DNA of 64,000 bases. It comes from Bacteroidota bacterium. GTDB taxonomy: Bacteria; Bacteroidota; Bacteroidia; Bacteroidales; Dysgonomonadaceae. The stretch covers positions 1 to 64,000 of the forward strand of contig JAEWGM010000021.1 in NCBI GenBank assembly GCA_023388315.1, given 5' to 3'. Shown here piece after piece: positions 16,889-25,293 of the stretch (the stretch's first letter is position 1; each line of letters starts with the position of its first letter). The notes under the pieces are model-generated. The model saw only the letters and a program-made list of their open reading frames with translations, ran no database searches and had not been told where the DNA came from. The position numbers and the translations under genes were made by a program.

Positions 16889-19177
16889 ATGAATACGAAA
16901 GACAATCTTGATAACAAGAATTTGCCTGTAAACGAAGAACAAAGTGAAAACCTGCAAGCAAGCAACAACGACAAAGAAAACGTAACAGACGCTGCACTTG
17001 TAGAAGACACTTCTGTATCGGAAGAACCAACTGTGGCTGAAAGTCATAAAGAAGTAACTGAACCTGAAAACACGCAAGTTTCAACCACACAACAACCGGA
17101 AGAAGCGTCTGAGTCGGACGACAACGTCGCGGAGCAGCCTGCTCAAGTTGAAAGCGAGCAAGCGGAGCCTGCCGAAACCGAGATAGCGGAAAAAAATGAC
17201 ATCGTGGAAGAGGTTGGTACACCGGAAGAGGTTGATACACCGGAAGAGGTTGATACACCGGAAGAGGTTGAAACACCGGAAGAGGTTGAAACACTAGAAG
17301 TGCCTGAGCAAACAGCAGAAACCGAACCCACAGCAGAAACTGAAGTAGCGGAAGAGGTACCTGTTGATTACGATTTGGAGTTGGAAAATGCCGAAGAAGA
17401 TGCGGAAGAAGACACCGATGAAGACGAGGTAGATGAAAACAGTTCCGAAATAGAGACGGGAGCCACCGTGTTGGCTATTGGAGAAATTGTGCAGAAACTT
17501 CGTGACTTGCAAGCATCCGAAGCACCTCAACGAAAAGAAATTGACGAATATAAACAGCAGTTTTATCGTTCGCTTCGCAACGAAACCGAACAGCAAAAAG
17601 CCGCCTTCCTCGCCGATGGCGGAGAAGAACTCGACTTTTTTGTGAACGAACCGCCCATCTATGCCGAAGGAAAAGAATTGCTGCAAAGCCTTAAAGAGAA
17701 ACGCGCCGCCATCATCGCGCAGCAAGAGGCCGAAAAAGAAGCCAACGTGGCTAAAAAACTGGCCATCATCGAAAAAATAAAACAACTCACGGAAAATCAG
17801 GGGCAGGAAGATTTCAATAAATCATATCAGGAATTTAAATCGTTACAACAACAGTGGAACGATATTAAATTGGTGCCCCAAGCCAAAGCAAATGAGTTGT
17901 GGAAATCGTATCAGCGTTATGTGGAGGTTTTTTACGATTTGGTGCGCATCAACAATGAGTTTCGCGAATATGATTTCAGAAAAAACCTGGAGCTGAAAAC
18001 CGAACTTTGCGAAGCTGCCGAAAGGCTCGATGAAGAACCCGATGTGGTTTCGGCATTCCATCAGCTGCAAAACCTGCATCAGGAATGGCGCGAAATTGGC
18101 CCGGTTTCACGGAAAGACCGTGTGGAAATATGGGAAAGGTTTAAAGCGGCATCCACCATCATCAACAAAAAATACCAAGCTCATTTTGAAGGCCTCAAAG
18201 AGCAGGAAGATGAGAATTTGGAGAAAAAAACAGCGCTTTGCGAACAACTCGAAGCCATTGATTACGAGCAGCTAAAAAGCATAAAGGATTGGAACAGCAA
18301 AGTAAAAGAAGTGCTTGAACTGCAAAAACAATGGCGCGAAATTGGCTATGTGCCTCGCAAGTGGAACAGCAAAATATATGAGCGCTATCGTGCGGCGTGC
18401 GATTTTTTCTTCCGGTCGAAAAACGATTACTACAAATCGCTCCGCGATGAAATGGAGGAGAATCTGAAAAAGAAAATCGCGCTTTGCGAACGCGCCGAAG
18501 AGTTGAAAGACAGCCAAGACTGGAGAAAAACCACACAGGAAATGATTCAGTTGCAGAAGGATTGGAAAAACATCGGCGTAATTCCACATAAATATATGGA
18601 TAGCACCTGGAAACGTTTTATCTCGGCGTGCGACCATTTCTTTGAGCAGAAAAAGAGCCACACCTCGTCGCAATATGAGCAGGAAGTGAAGAATTTAGAA
18701 GCCAAAAAAGCGGTGGTGGAAAAAATAAACAATATAGATACTTCCCTTACCGACACGGAAGCCTTGCCTGTGTTGCGTGAATTAATGGATGAGTGGTATG
18801 CCATTGGCTATGTGCCGTTTAAAATGAAAGACAGGGCATATCGCGAGTTTCATGAAGCCACCGAAAAACAATTCGAACGACTGAACATTGACAAAGCCGA
18901 CCGCAAATTGGAAAGTTTTAAAACCAACATTTCCGATATGGCAAAATCAGACAATGCCAAAGGCCAACTTCTTCGCGAACGCGAAAAATTAATGCGTCAG
19001 TACGAACGTATGAAAGGCGAGCTACAAACGTATGAAAATAATATCGGTTTCTTATCCGTGTCTTCTAAAAAAGGAAACAGCCTGTTGGACGATATGAACC
19101 ACAAGGTGCAAAAAATAAAATCGGAATTGGACCTTATTGTGAAAAAAGTGAACGCCATTGACGAAGAGTTGAAATAG
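16889..19177 (+). CDS. DUF349 repeat protein with acidic N-terminal extension
   Basis: The product has 762 aa. Residues 1-190 are a highly acidic, disordered extension rich in Glu, Thr, Val and Pro. They include five near-identical TPEEV-type hexapeptides encoded by an 18-bp DNA tandem repeat at 17207-17296. From about residue 200, several DUF349 helical modules follow, each with a pattern such as LQQQWNDIKLVP, HQEWREIGPV, QKQWREIGYVPRK or QKDWKNIGVIPHK. The end is a coiled coil (residues ~660-760). DUF349 proteins are widespread in Bacteroidota and of unknown biochemical role. No signal peptide is visible, so it is likely cytoplasmic. A terminator follows at once. Confidence 0.85.
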   Translation: MNTKDNLDNKNLPVNEEQSENLQASNNDKENVTDAALVEDTSVSEEPTVAESHKEVTEPENTQVSTTQQPEEASESDDNVAEQPAQVESEQAEPAETEIAEKNDIVEEVGTPEEVDTPEEVDTPEEVETPEEVETLEVPEQTAETEPTAETEVAEEVPVDYDLELENAEEDAEEDTDEDEVDENSSEIETGATVLAIGEIVQKLRDLQASEAPQRKEIDEYKQQFYRSLRNETEQQKAAFLADGGEELDFFVNEPPIYAEGKELLQSLKEKRAAIIAQQEAEKEANVAKKLAIIEKIKQLTENQGQEDFNKSYQEFKSLQQQWNDIKLVPQAKANELWKSYQRYVEVFYDLVRINNEFREYDFRKNLELKTELCEAAERLDEEPDVVSAFHQLQNLHQEWREIGPVSRKDRVEIWERFKAASTIINKKYQAHFEGLKEQEDENLEKKTALCEQLEAIDYEQLKSIKDWNSKVKEVLELQKQWREIGYVPRKWNSKIYERYRAACDFFFRSKNDYYKSLRDEMEENLKKKIALCERAEELKDSQDWRKTTQEMIQLQKDWKNIGVIPHKYMDSTWKRFISACDHFFEQKKSHTSSQYEQEVKNLEAKKAVVEKINNIDTSLTDTEALPVLRELMDEWYAIGYVPFKMKDRAYREFHEATEKQFERLNIDKADRKLESFKTNISDMAKSDNAKGQLLREREKLMRQYERMKGELQTYENNIGFLSVSSKKGNSLLDDMNHKVQKIKSELDLIVKKVNAIDEELK
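17207..17296 (+). repeat. 18-bp tandem repeat, five copies, inside the DUF349 gene
   Basis: Five consecutive 18-bp units of the form GAAGAGGTTGATACACCG encode the peptide repeat EEVDTP/EEVETP. Because the unit is a multiple of three, copy-number change would keep the frame. Confidence 0.9.
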
Positions 19178-19199
19178 AACGATAAATTTTTATAATTTT

Positions 19200-19234
19200 A
19201 AAAGCGAGGTTAAAATTTTAACCTCGCTTTTTTT
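19200..19234 (+). terminator. Rho-independent terminator after the DUF349 gene
   Basis: A perfect 32-bp palindrome at 19200-19231, with arms built on AAAAGCGAGGTT, is followed by further T residues. It cleanly ends the upstream transcription unit before the PUL. Confidence 0.9.
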
Positions 19235-19249
19235 GCTTAATACGATGTT

Positions 19250-19314
19250 GATACGATTTTCGTACTATTTGAGAAAATTATAGCATCGAATAGTTCTTTT
19301 ATTTTGTTACTTTG
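19250..19314 (+). promoter_or_regulatory. Shared operator-promoter element upstream of susC1
   Basis: The block at 19250-19289 (GATACGATTTTC...TTTGAGAAAATTATAGCA) matches 35570-35608 upstream of susC2 over about 39 bp with roughly 8 differences. About 18 bp further on, both regions carry TTGTTAyTTTGA (here around 19305-19315), a -7-like box. Conservation of both block and spacing suggests a binding site for the PUL regulator plus promoter. The ATG is 130 bp downstream, leaving a long AT-rich leader. Confidence 0.5.
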
Positions 19315-19444
19315 ATTGAATAAATCTTAAAAAACACTTCTCTCAATGAGGTGATGTTTCTTTATTTAAATATACTTTAAATTATTATAAATATTAATGA
19401 AAAACGTTAATGAAATTTTGTGTTAAATTAAACAAATGTAAAGA

Positions 19445-22400
19445 ATGAAAAGCAAAAAACTGATTATTAATCTCATGAAAGGAATTACGTTCGTATTTCT
19501 ATGGACATTTTCCTTTGTCCTGTTCGCTCAGAATATAAATGTGAGCGGAACAGTAAACGATTTGAACGGAGAGCCTCTTATAGGAGTTTCCATTCAGGTT
19601 CGTGGTACATCTGTTGGAACTGTCACAGATTTTGATGGAACTTTCACATTAACAAACATCTCGCCAAATTCAACTTTGGATATTTCCTATGTTGGCATGA
19701 GAACACAAACTGTGAATGTTAATGGGCAAACAACATTAAATATTGTGCTTACCGAAGATTCGGAGCTTTTGAGTGAAGTAGTTGTGACGGGGTTTGGTCT
19801 CGCACAGAGAAAAGAATCATTAACCTCAGCAATATCGGTAATTGGCGCAACTGATATTAGTCGTTCACAAGCATCAACCTCATCAGGTGCGTTGGTTGGA
19901 AAAATACCCGGAATTAACTCACGACAAGCTGACGGAAGACCGGGAGCTTCAACAAGTATTCAGATACGTAATATGGGTACTCCACTCTATGTAATTGATG
20001 GTATTCAGTCGGATGAGGGTCAATTCAACAACATCGATTTTAATGATATAGAGGCAATTTCTGTATTAAAGGATGCTTCCGCTTCAATTTATGGTGTACG
20101 TGCAGCAAATGGTGTTGTGGTTGTAACTACAAAAAAAGGAACGCGAAACACTAAAAATACGGTTGCCATAAATTCCTATTATGGCTGGCAAAGTCTTTAT
20201 GATTTTCCGCGTCCGGCAACAGCTGCCACGTACATTAAGAATTACATTCAATCTCAAACAGTACAAGGTGCTCCCAACTACAACTATACGAAAGATGATT
20301 ACGAAAAGTGGTTGCAGGGAACAGAAAAAGGATATGTTCCATTTGACTGGTATGATTATATTTGGAAGTCAGGCCCACAAACTTACATAAACGCGAACAT
20401 TTCCGGTGGTTCCGATAAAATAAACTATTATTTAAGCGTTGGAAATCTGAATCAGGATGCTATTATTGTAAATTATGGTGGTTTTAACCGCACTAACGTA
20501 CAAATGAATATAAATGCTAATATCAGCGATCGCTTTAAAATTGGCGGTGGAATGAATGGAAGAATTGAAAGACGGGTCAATCCTGGAGTTCCCGAAGTGG
20601 ATGACTACTGGATGCCCCGTTTCGGAACATATAGAAACCTGCCGACAAGAAGGCCTTTCGCAAATGATAATCCGCTGTATCCGACGTTAACATCTACTAA
20701 TCCAGCAACCAATTTTGCTTGGTTAAATTATGAATTGGCCGGAAAATTTGAAAATACGTGGCGAGTTGTACAGTTAAACTTCGATGCTGAATATGAGCTT
20801 TTCGATGGACTAAAAGCAAGAGCTTTAGCCAGCTACTATCTCGCAAACCAACGTTTAGATAATCAAGAGTATACGTATAAACTTTACGGCTATGATGAAA
20901 GTACGGATACTTATCCTGTAATTTTCGAAAACAATAATCCTTGGAGAGAACGCACGCAAGGATATGTTGAAGAGGTTACCTCTAACATCCAACTCTCTTA
21001 CAATAAGACTTTTGGAGCTCACAGTTTCGCAGCCGTAATCGGTGCTGAGGCCATTAAACGTGACACACCGAGCACGTGGGTACACTCTATTCCCACATCC
21101 AATGCATTACATTTGATCGATTATGAAACAATGGATACGTATAACGATACCGGAAATAATACACAAGCCCGTTTAGGCTATATGGGACGTTTTAATTACG
21201 ATTATGCGAATAAATATTTGCTTGAGTTCTCTGGCCGCTACGACGGTTCATGGAAGTTTCCGCCTAATCACCGTTGGGGATTCTTTCCATCAGCATCTGC
21301 CGGTTGGAGAATATCTGAAGAAGATTTTTGGCGATCAAGCAAACTGTCAGGTATTTTTAGTGATTTAAAGATACGTGCCTCTTATGGCCTGTTAGGAGAT
21401 GATAATGTGGGAGGATATAATGCTTTTGATTATATGGACGGATATACATATAAAAACGGAGGCTCGGTTATAGATGGTAAATATACCATTGGTACTGTAC
21501 CACGTGGACTTCCAGTAACTACATTATCATGGATTAAGGCTAATATTCTGAATACCGGTCTTGATGCAAGTTTTTTTGAAGGTAAATTAACAGGTTCTCT
21601 CGACTTTTTCCGTCGCAAACGTACTGGCCTTCCCGCGTCGAGATATGACATTCTGCTCCCATCGGAAGTGGGTTTTGGCTTGCCTCAAGAAAACCTGAAC
21701 TCGGATTTGCATATGGGTTATGATTTTGCAGCCAAATGGAGCAGTAAAGTTCAAGACCTAACATACTCCGTGGGTATGAATGCTACATATTCTCGTTTTT
21801 ACGACTGGGAGCAATATAAACCACGTTTCAGTAATTCCTGGAATGTATATCGTAATTCAATCGATAAACGATATGGCTATTTGAATTGGGGATTGGAAGC
21901 TGACGGACAATTCCAAAGCTGGGAAGAAATTGCAACTTGGCCCATTGATAACGATCGACAAGGAAACAGAACGCTTCGTCCCGGAGATGTGAAATATAAA
22001 GATATAAACGGTGACGGCGTTATTAACTGGATGGATGAGCGCCCAATTGGTTATCGTCAAGATTCGACGCCAATTTTAAACTTTGGTTTCAATTTCTTAT
22101 TTATGTGGCGTGGCTTTGATTTGGCATTTGATTTAACAGGAGGCGCTCTATCAACGTGGTATCAAGAGTGGGAGCAACGAAATCCGTTTCATGATGGAGG
22201 AAACAATCCTCAATATTATATGGAAAACACGTGGCATCTTGCTGATATATGGGATGCGAACAGCGAATTGATTCCGGGTAAATACCCCATGCTTTTAATT
22301 GGAAATAGTAGTCACAGTAACTATTGGAACAGTACTTTCTGGAAGAAAAATGTAAGATATATCAAACTTAGAAACTTAGAGTTTGGTTATACAATTCCAA

Positions 22401-22570
22401 AATCCATTGTGAATAAAGCTTCTATTTCGGATTTGCGTTTGTATGTTGCAGGGCAAAACCTTTTTGGTTTGACCAATTTAATTGGGGTTGATCCTGAGAT
22501 ACAAGATACAAATGGTTTGGCATATCCAACCATGCGTATTATCAATGTTGGTTTAACTCTCAAATTCTAA
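19445..22570 (+). CDS. SusC/RagA-type TonB-dependent glycan transporter 1
   Basis: The product has 1041 aa. A signal peptide ends near FVLFAQ (residue ~29). A carboxypeptidase-regulatory-like beta-sandwich follows (INVSGTVNDLNGEPLIGVSI, residues ~30-115), then the TonB-box region and plug domain with ELLSEVVVTGFG and IRNMGTPLYVIDGIQ. The long outer-membrane barrel ends in an aromatic C-terminus (MRIINVGLTLKF). It imports oligosaccharides delivered by the partner SusD1, encoded 6 bp downstream, powered by TonB-ExbBD. It lies after a shared regulatory block at 19250. Specificity cannot be read from sequence. It is one of two SusC proteins in this PUL and differs strongly from the other. Confidence 0.96.
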   Translation: MKSKKLIINLMKGITFVFLWTFSFVLFAQNINVSGTVNDLNGEPLIGVSIQVRGTSVGTVTDFDGTFTLTNISPNSTLDISYVGMRTQTVNVNGQTTLNIVLTEDSELLSEVVVTGFGLAQRKESLTSAISVIGATDISRSQASTSSGALVGKIPGINSRQADGRPGASTSIQIRNMGTPLYVIDGIQSDEGQFNNIDFNDIEAISVLKDASASIYGVRAANGVVVVTTKKGTRNTKNTVAINSYYGWQSLYDFPRPATAATYIKNYIQSQTVQGAPNYNYTKDDYEKWLQGTEKGYVPFDWYDYIWKSGPQTYINANISGGSDKINYYLSVGNLNQDAIIVNYGGFNRTNVQMNINANISDRFKIGGGMNGRIERRVNPGVPEVDDYWMPRFGTYRNLPTRRPFANDNPLYPTLTSTNPATNFAWLNYELAGKFENTWRVVQLNFDAEYELFDGLKARALASYYLANQRLDNQEYTYKLYGYDESTDTYPVIFENNNPWRERTQGYVEEVTSNIQLSYNKTFGAHSFAAVIGAEAIKRDTPSTWVHSIPTSNALHLIDYETMDTYNDTGNNTQARLGYMGRFNYDYANKYLLEFSGRYDGSWKFPPNHRWGFFPSASAGWRISEEDFWRSSKLSGIFSDLKIRASYGLLGDDNVGGYNAFDYMDGYTYKNGGSVIDGKYTIGTVPRGLPVTTLSWIKANILNTGLDASFFEGKLTGSLDFFRRKRTGLPASRYDILLPSEVGFGLPQENLNSDLHMGYDFAAKWSSKVQDLTYSVGMNATYSRFYDWEQYKPRFSNSWNVYRNSIDKRYGYLNWGLEADGQFQSWEEIATWPIDNDRQGNRTLRPGDVKYKDINGDGVINWMDERPIGYRQDSTPILNFGFNFLFMWRGFDLAFDLTGGALSTWYQEWEQRNPFHDGGNNPQYYMENTWHLADIWDANSELIPGKYPMLLIGNSSHSNYWNSTFWKKNVRYIKLRNLEFGYTIPKSIVNKASISDLRLYVAGQNLFGLTNLIGVDPEIQDTNGLAYPTMRIINVGLTLKF

Positions 22571-22576
22571 AACAAG

Positions 22577-24403
22577 ATGAAAATAAAAAATATTTTAATA
22601 GCGTTACTTGCAACTCTTTTTATGATAAGTGGTTGCGCTGATTTTTTAGACAGAGATCCCGATACTATCCTATCCGATGATCAAGTATTTGGAGATGCTG
22701 TAATGATCACATCTGTACTCTCAAATTTCTATGGAAGAATAACATGGGGACAGCACGTTGATGACTCATATTCGTACACAATTTTAGATGAAGCCTCCAG
22801 ATCAGAGAGTGGTCCTGATACTCGCCAAGGTTTTGAAGATGATCGATGGAGAGTGTATGATTATGGCTTGCTCAGAAACCTGAATCAGTTTTTGAAAGGC
22901 GTTCGTGAAACCACAGTGTTGGCTCCCGAACTTCAGAAGCAGTTGGAAGGTGAAGCGCGTTTCATAAGAGCTTGGTTATATTTTAATATGGTACGAGGAA
23001 TGGGAGGAATGCCAATTGTTGGCGATGAAGTGTTTGAATATAGTCCTGGTATGGATATAACAGTTTTGCAATATGCTCGTTCCACAGAGGCGGAACTGTA
23101 TGATTATATTATATCGGAATGCGAAGCCATAAAAGATTTTCTGCCTGTTAATCCATCTATTAATGGGGCTCGGGCTACAAAATGGGCTGCTCTCATGTTG
23201 AAAGCACGCGCGGCTGTGTATGCCGGATCAATTGCCAATTACAATAACAAAATGGCAACTCCCATCCGTACACCGGGAGGTGAAGTAGGAATTCCTGCTA
23301 ATTTGGCTAACGCATATTATCAAACAGCTTTATCGGTTGCTGAAGAAGTGATTAACGGTGGAAAATATCAATTGCAATTGACAAAGCCTGATGATAGAGG
23401 CCGTAACTTTTACGAAGCGCTTTCGATAAAAGAAAACAACCATGAAGTTATTTGGGCAAGAGATTATAAATATCCCGGACAAACAGTTTGGTTTACTGTG
23501 GGGAATATTCCTGCCTCGCATGCAGAAGATATCGATCGTTGTTATGCAGGCCCTATCTTGAATTTAGTAGAAGATTATGAATACATAAACGATAGAAACG
23601 GACAAATAAAAATAAGAGATGCTTCCGGAAACTATATTTTTTATGATAAACCTGAAGATGCATTCGAGAACAAAGACCCGCGTTTGTGGGGCACAGTAAT
23701 TTATCCGGGTGCTATTTTCAAAGGTACTCCGGTGGTGCTCCAGGCCGGTCAGAAATATTTTGATGACGGAGAATGGAAAGTAAAAACGAGCCGTCCTGGT
23801 GAAACAGATGAAGATGGCGTTCTTATTACCTCAGTAAATGGTCCCAACACATCCAATGATCAGTATGTTAACAAATCGGGATTTTTCTTTAGAAAATTTC
23901 TCGACGAAACTCCAAGCGCTTCCACACGTGGACGTCGGAGTGAAATGTGGTTCCCCCGTTTTCGATTTGCCGAAGCGATAATGATTGCTGCAGAAGCTTC
24001 TTTGGAGCTGGGACAAACCAATCAAGCTTTGAGTTATATTAATATGATTCGCAGCAGAGCAGGCATTCAAGCATTAACAACAATTACATTTGATGATATT
24101 GTCCGCGAAAAACGTGTGGAATTCGCTTTCGAAGATCACCGCTATTGGGATTTAAAACGTTGGAGATTAGCTGATAAAATATGGAATGGAATTCAAAATG
24201 ATCCACAAGCACAACAATTTGCTTTATTTCCTTATTTAATTAACGATCCCGGTAATCCGAATAATGGAAAATGGGTTTTCGATAAAATAGCGACTCATAT
24301 GTCACCTTATCCCAGATATTTCCAAATGAGAAACTATTACAATTTTATTGACCAAGGATGGATTAATAATAATCCGAAACTCGTGAAGAATCCTTATCAA
24401 TAA
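22577..24403 (+). CDS. SusD/RagB-type surface glycan-binding lipoprotein 1
   Basis: The product has 608 aa. The lipobox is FMISGC with the lipidated Cys at about residue 20, followed by ADFLDRDPDT. The alpha-helical TPR-like SusD fold shows typical landmarks: ARFIRAWLYFNMVRGMGGMPI near residues 125-145 and the C-terminal block REKRVEFAFEDHRYWDLKRW. It sits on the cell surface as the lid of SusC1 and binds the target glycan. The gene is 6 bp after susC1 and followed by a DUF3823 gene, so the three form one operon. Confidence 0.95.
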   Translation: MKIKNILIALLATLFMISGCADFLDRDPDTILSDDQVFGDAVMITSVLSNFYGRITWGQHVDDSYSYTILDEASRSESGPDTRQGFEDDRWRVYDYGLLRNLNQFLKGVRETTVLAPELQKQLEGEARFIRAWLYFNMVRGMGGMPIVGDEVFEYSPGMDITVLQYARSTEAELYDYIISECEAIKDFLPVNPSINGARATKWAALMLKARAAVYAGSIANYNNKMATPIRTPGGEVGIPANLANAYYQTALSVAEEVINGGKYQLQLTKPDDRGRNFYEALSIKENNHEVIWARDYKYPGQTVWFTVGNIPASHAEDIDRCYAGPILNLVEDYEYINDRNGQIKIRDASGNYIFYDKPEDAFENKDPRLWGTVIYPGAIFKGTPVVLQAGQKYFDDGEWKVKTSRPGETDEDGVLITSVNGPNTSNDQYVNKSGFFFRKFLDETPSASTRGRRSEMWFPRFRFAEAIMIAAEASLELGQTNQALSYINMIRSRAGIQALTTITFDDIVREKRVEFAFEDHRYWDLKRWRLADKIWNGIQNDPQAQQFALFPYLINDPGNPNNGKWVFDKIATHMSPYPRYFQMRNYYNFIDQGWINNNPKLVKNPYQ

Positions 24404-24465
24404 TATTTCACAGAATAAATTTATTGAAGAGATAACAGACTATTTAATTTAATAATATGATAATT

Positions 24466-25140
24466 ATGAAATATATTAAACATTACTTGATATTTACGAT
24501 TGTAGCTTTATTCATTTCAAGTTGTGGTCTTGACAATTATGATCCGCCGCAATCTAAATTGATAGGGAAAGTTACTTATAATGGAGAAACTCTTGGAGTA
24601 CGAGGTACAGGAGAAGCAGTGCAACTACAGCTTTATCAAGATGGGTATGAACTTAGAGATAATATACCGGTGTATGTGGCACAAGATGGTACTTTTGAGG
24701 CACTTCTTTTTGACGGCGAATATAAACTTGTTACAAGAAACCAAAATGGGCCTTGGGTAAACACAAGAGATACTTTGGTAGTCAACGTAAAAGGGGCAAC
24801 AAGTGTTGAACTGAAAGTGACACCGTTTTTTACCATTTCAAACGAAAATTTATCTTTAAACGGATCAGTTTTTAACGCGACATTCAACATCAATCAAATA
24901 GTAAACACAGCAAACATAGATTATGTGACACTGTTGTTAAGTAAAACAACTTTTGTAGATGATGTGTCAAACTTTGCCCGAAGAGATTTCAGAGATATAG
25001 AAGCCGGGGCAATTAACTTATCCATGGACTTATCTGAAGATAATAACTTTAAAAACGCTGCGACTGTTTTTGGAAGGGTAGGAGTTAGAACTGTTGGTAC
25101 AGATCAAGCGATTTACTCAAAAGTAGTTCGACTTAAATAA
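24466..25140 (+). CDS. DUF3823 lipoprotein, probable surface glycan-binding protein
   Basis: The product has 224 aa from the ATG at 24466; an alternative ATG lies 9 bp earlier. The lipobox is FISSCG at about residues 17-22. The body is a two-domain beta protein of the DUF3823 type, with an N-terminal prealbumin-like segment (LIGKVTYNGETLGVRGTGEAV, split here by the family's conserved Gly residues) and a second beta domain (NATFNINQIVNTANIDYVTL). DUF3823 proteins are encoded directly after SusD in many PULs and take the place of SusE/SusF-like surface binding proteins. No enzyme motif is visible. A long inverted repeat follows the stop. Confidence 0.8.
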   Translation: MKYIKHYLIFTIVALFISSCGLDNYDPPQSKLIGKVTYNGETLGVRGTGEAVQLQLYQDGYELRDNIPVYVAQDGTFEALLFDGEYKLVTRNQNGPWVNTRDTLVVNVKGATSVELKVTPFFTISNENLSLNGSVFNATFNINQIVNTANIDYVTLLLSKTTFVDDVSNFARRDFRDIEAGAINLSMDLSEDNNFKNAATVFGRVGVRTVGTDQAIYSKVVRLK

Positions 25141-25149
25141 AAAACGTGT

Positions 25150-25231
25150 ATAAAGTAAAAGAAGCAACTCAAATGAGATGCTATTAGATTTTTCTCACAA
25201 CTTTTCATTTGGCTTCTTTTACTTTATTTCT
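25150..25231 (+). terminator. Inverted repeat after DUF3823 gene, probable terminator or attenuator
   Basis: A perfect 16-bp inverted repeat pairs ATAAAGTAAAAGAAGC at 25150-25165 with its complement at 25212-25227. The loop of 46 nt can itself pair partly, and the right arm is followed by T-rich sequence. It separates the SusCD-DUF3823 transcript from the enzyme operon and could set their ratio. Confidence 0.5.
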
Positions 25232-25293
25232 TTTCTAATTATTCAACGCATTATTACACATTCGTAAGACTGTAAGATCGAAATTTAAAATTA

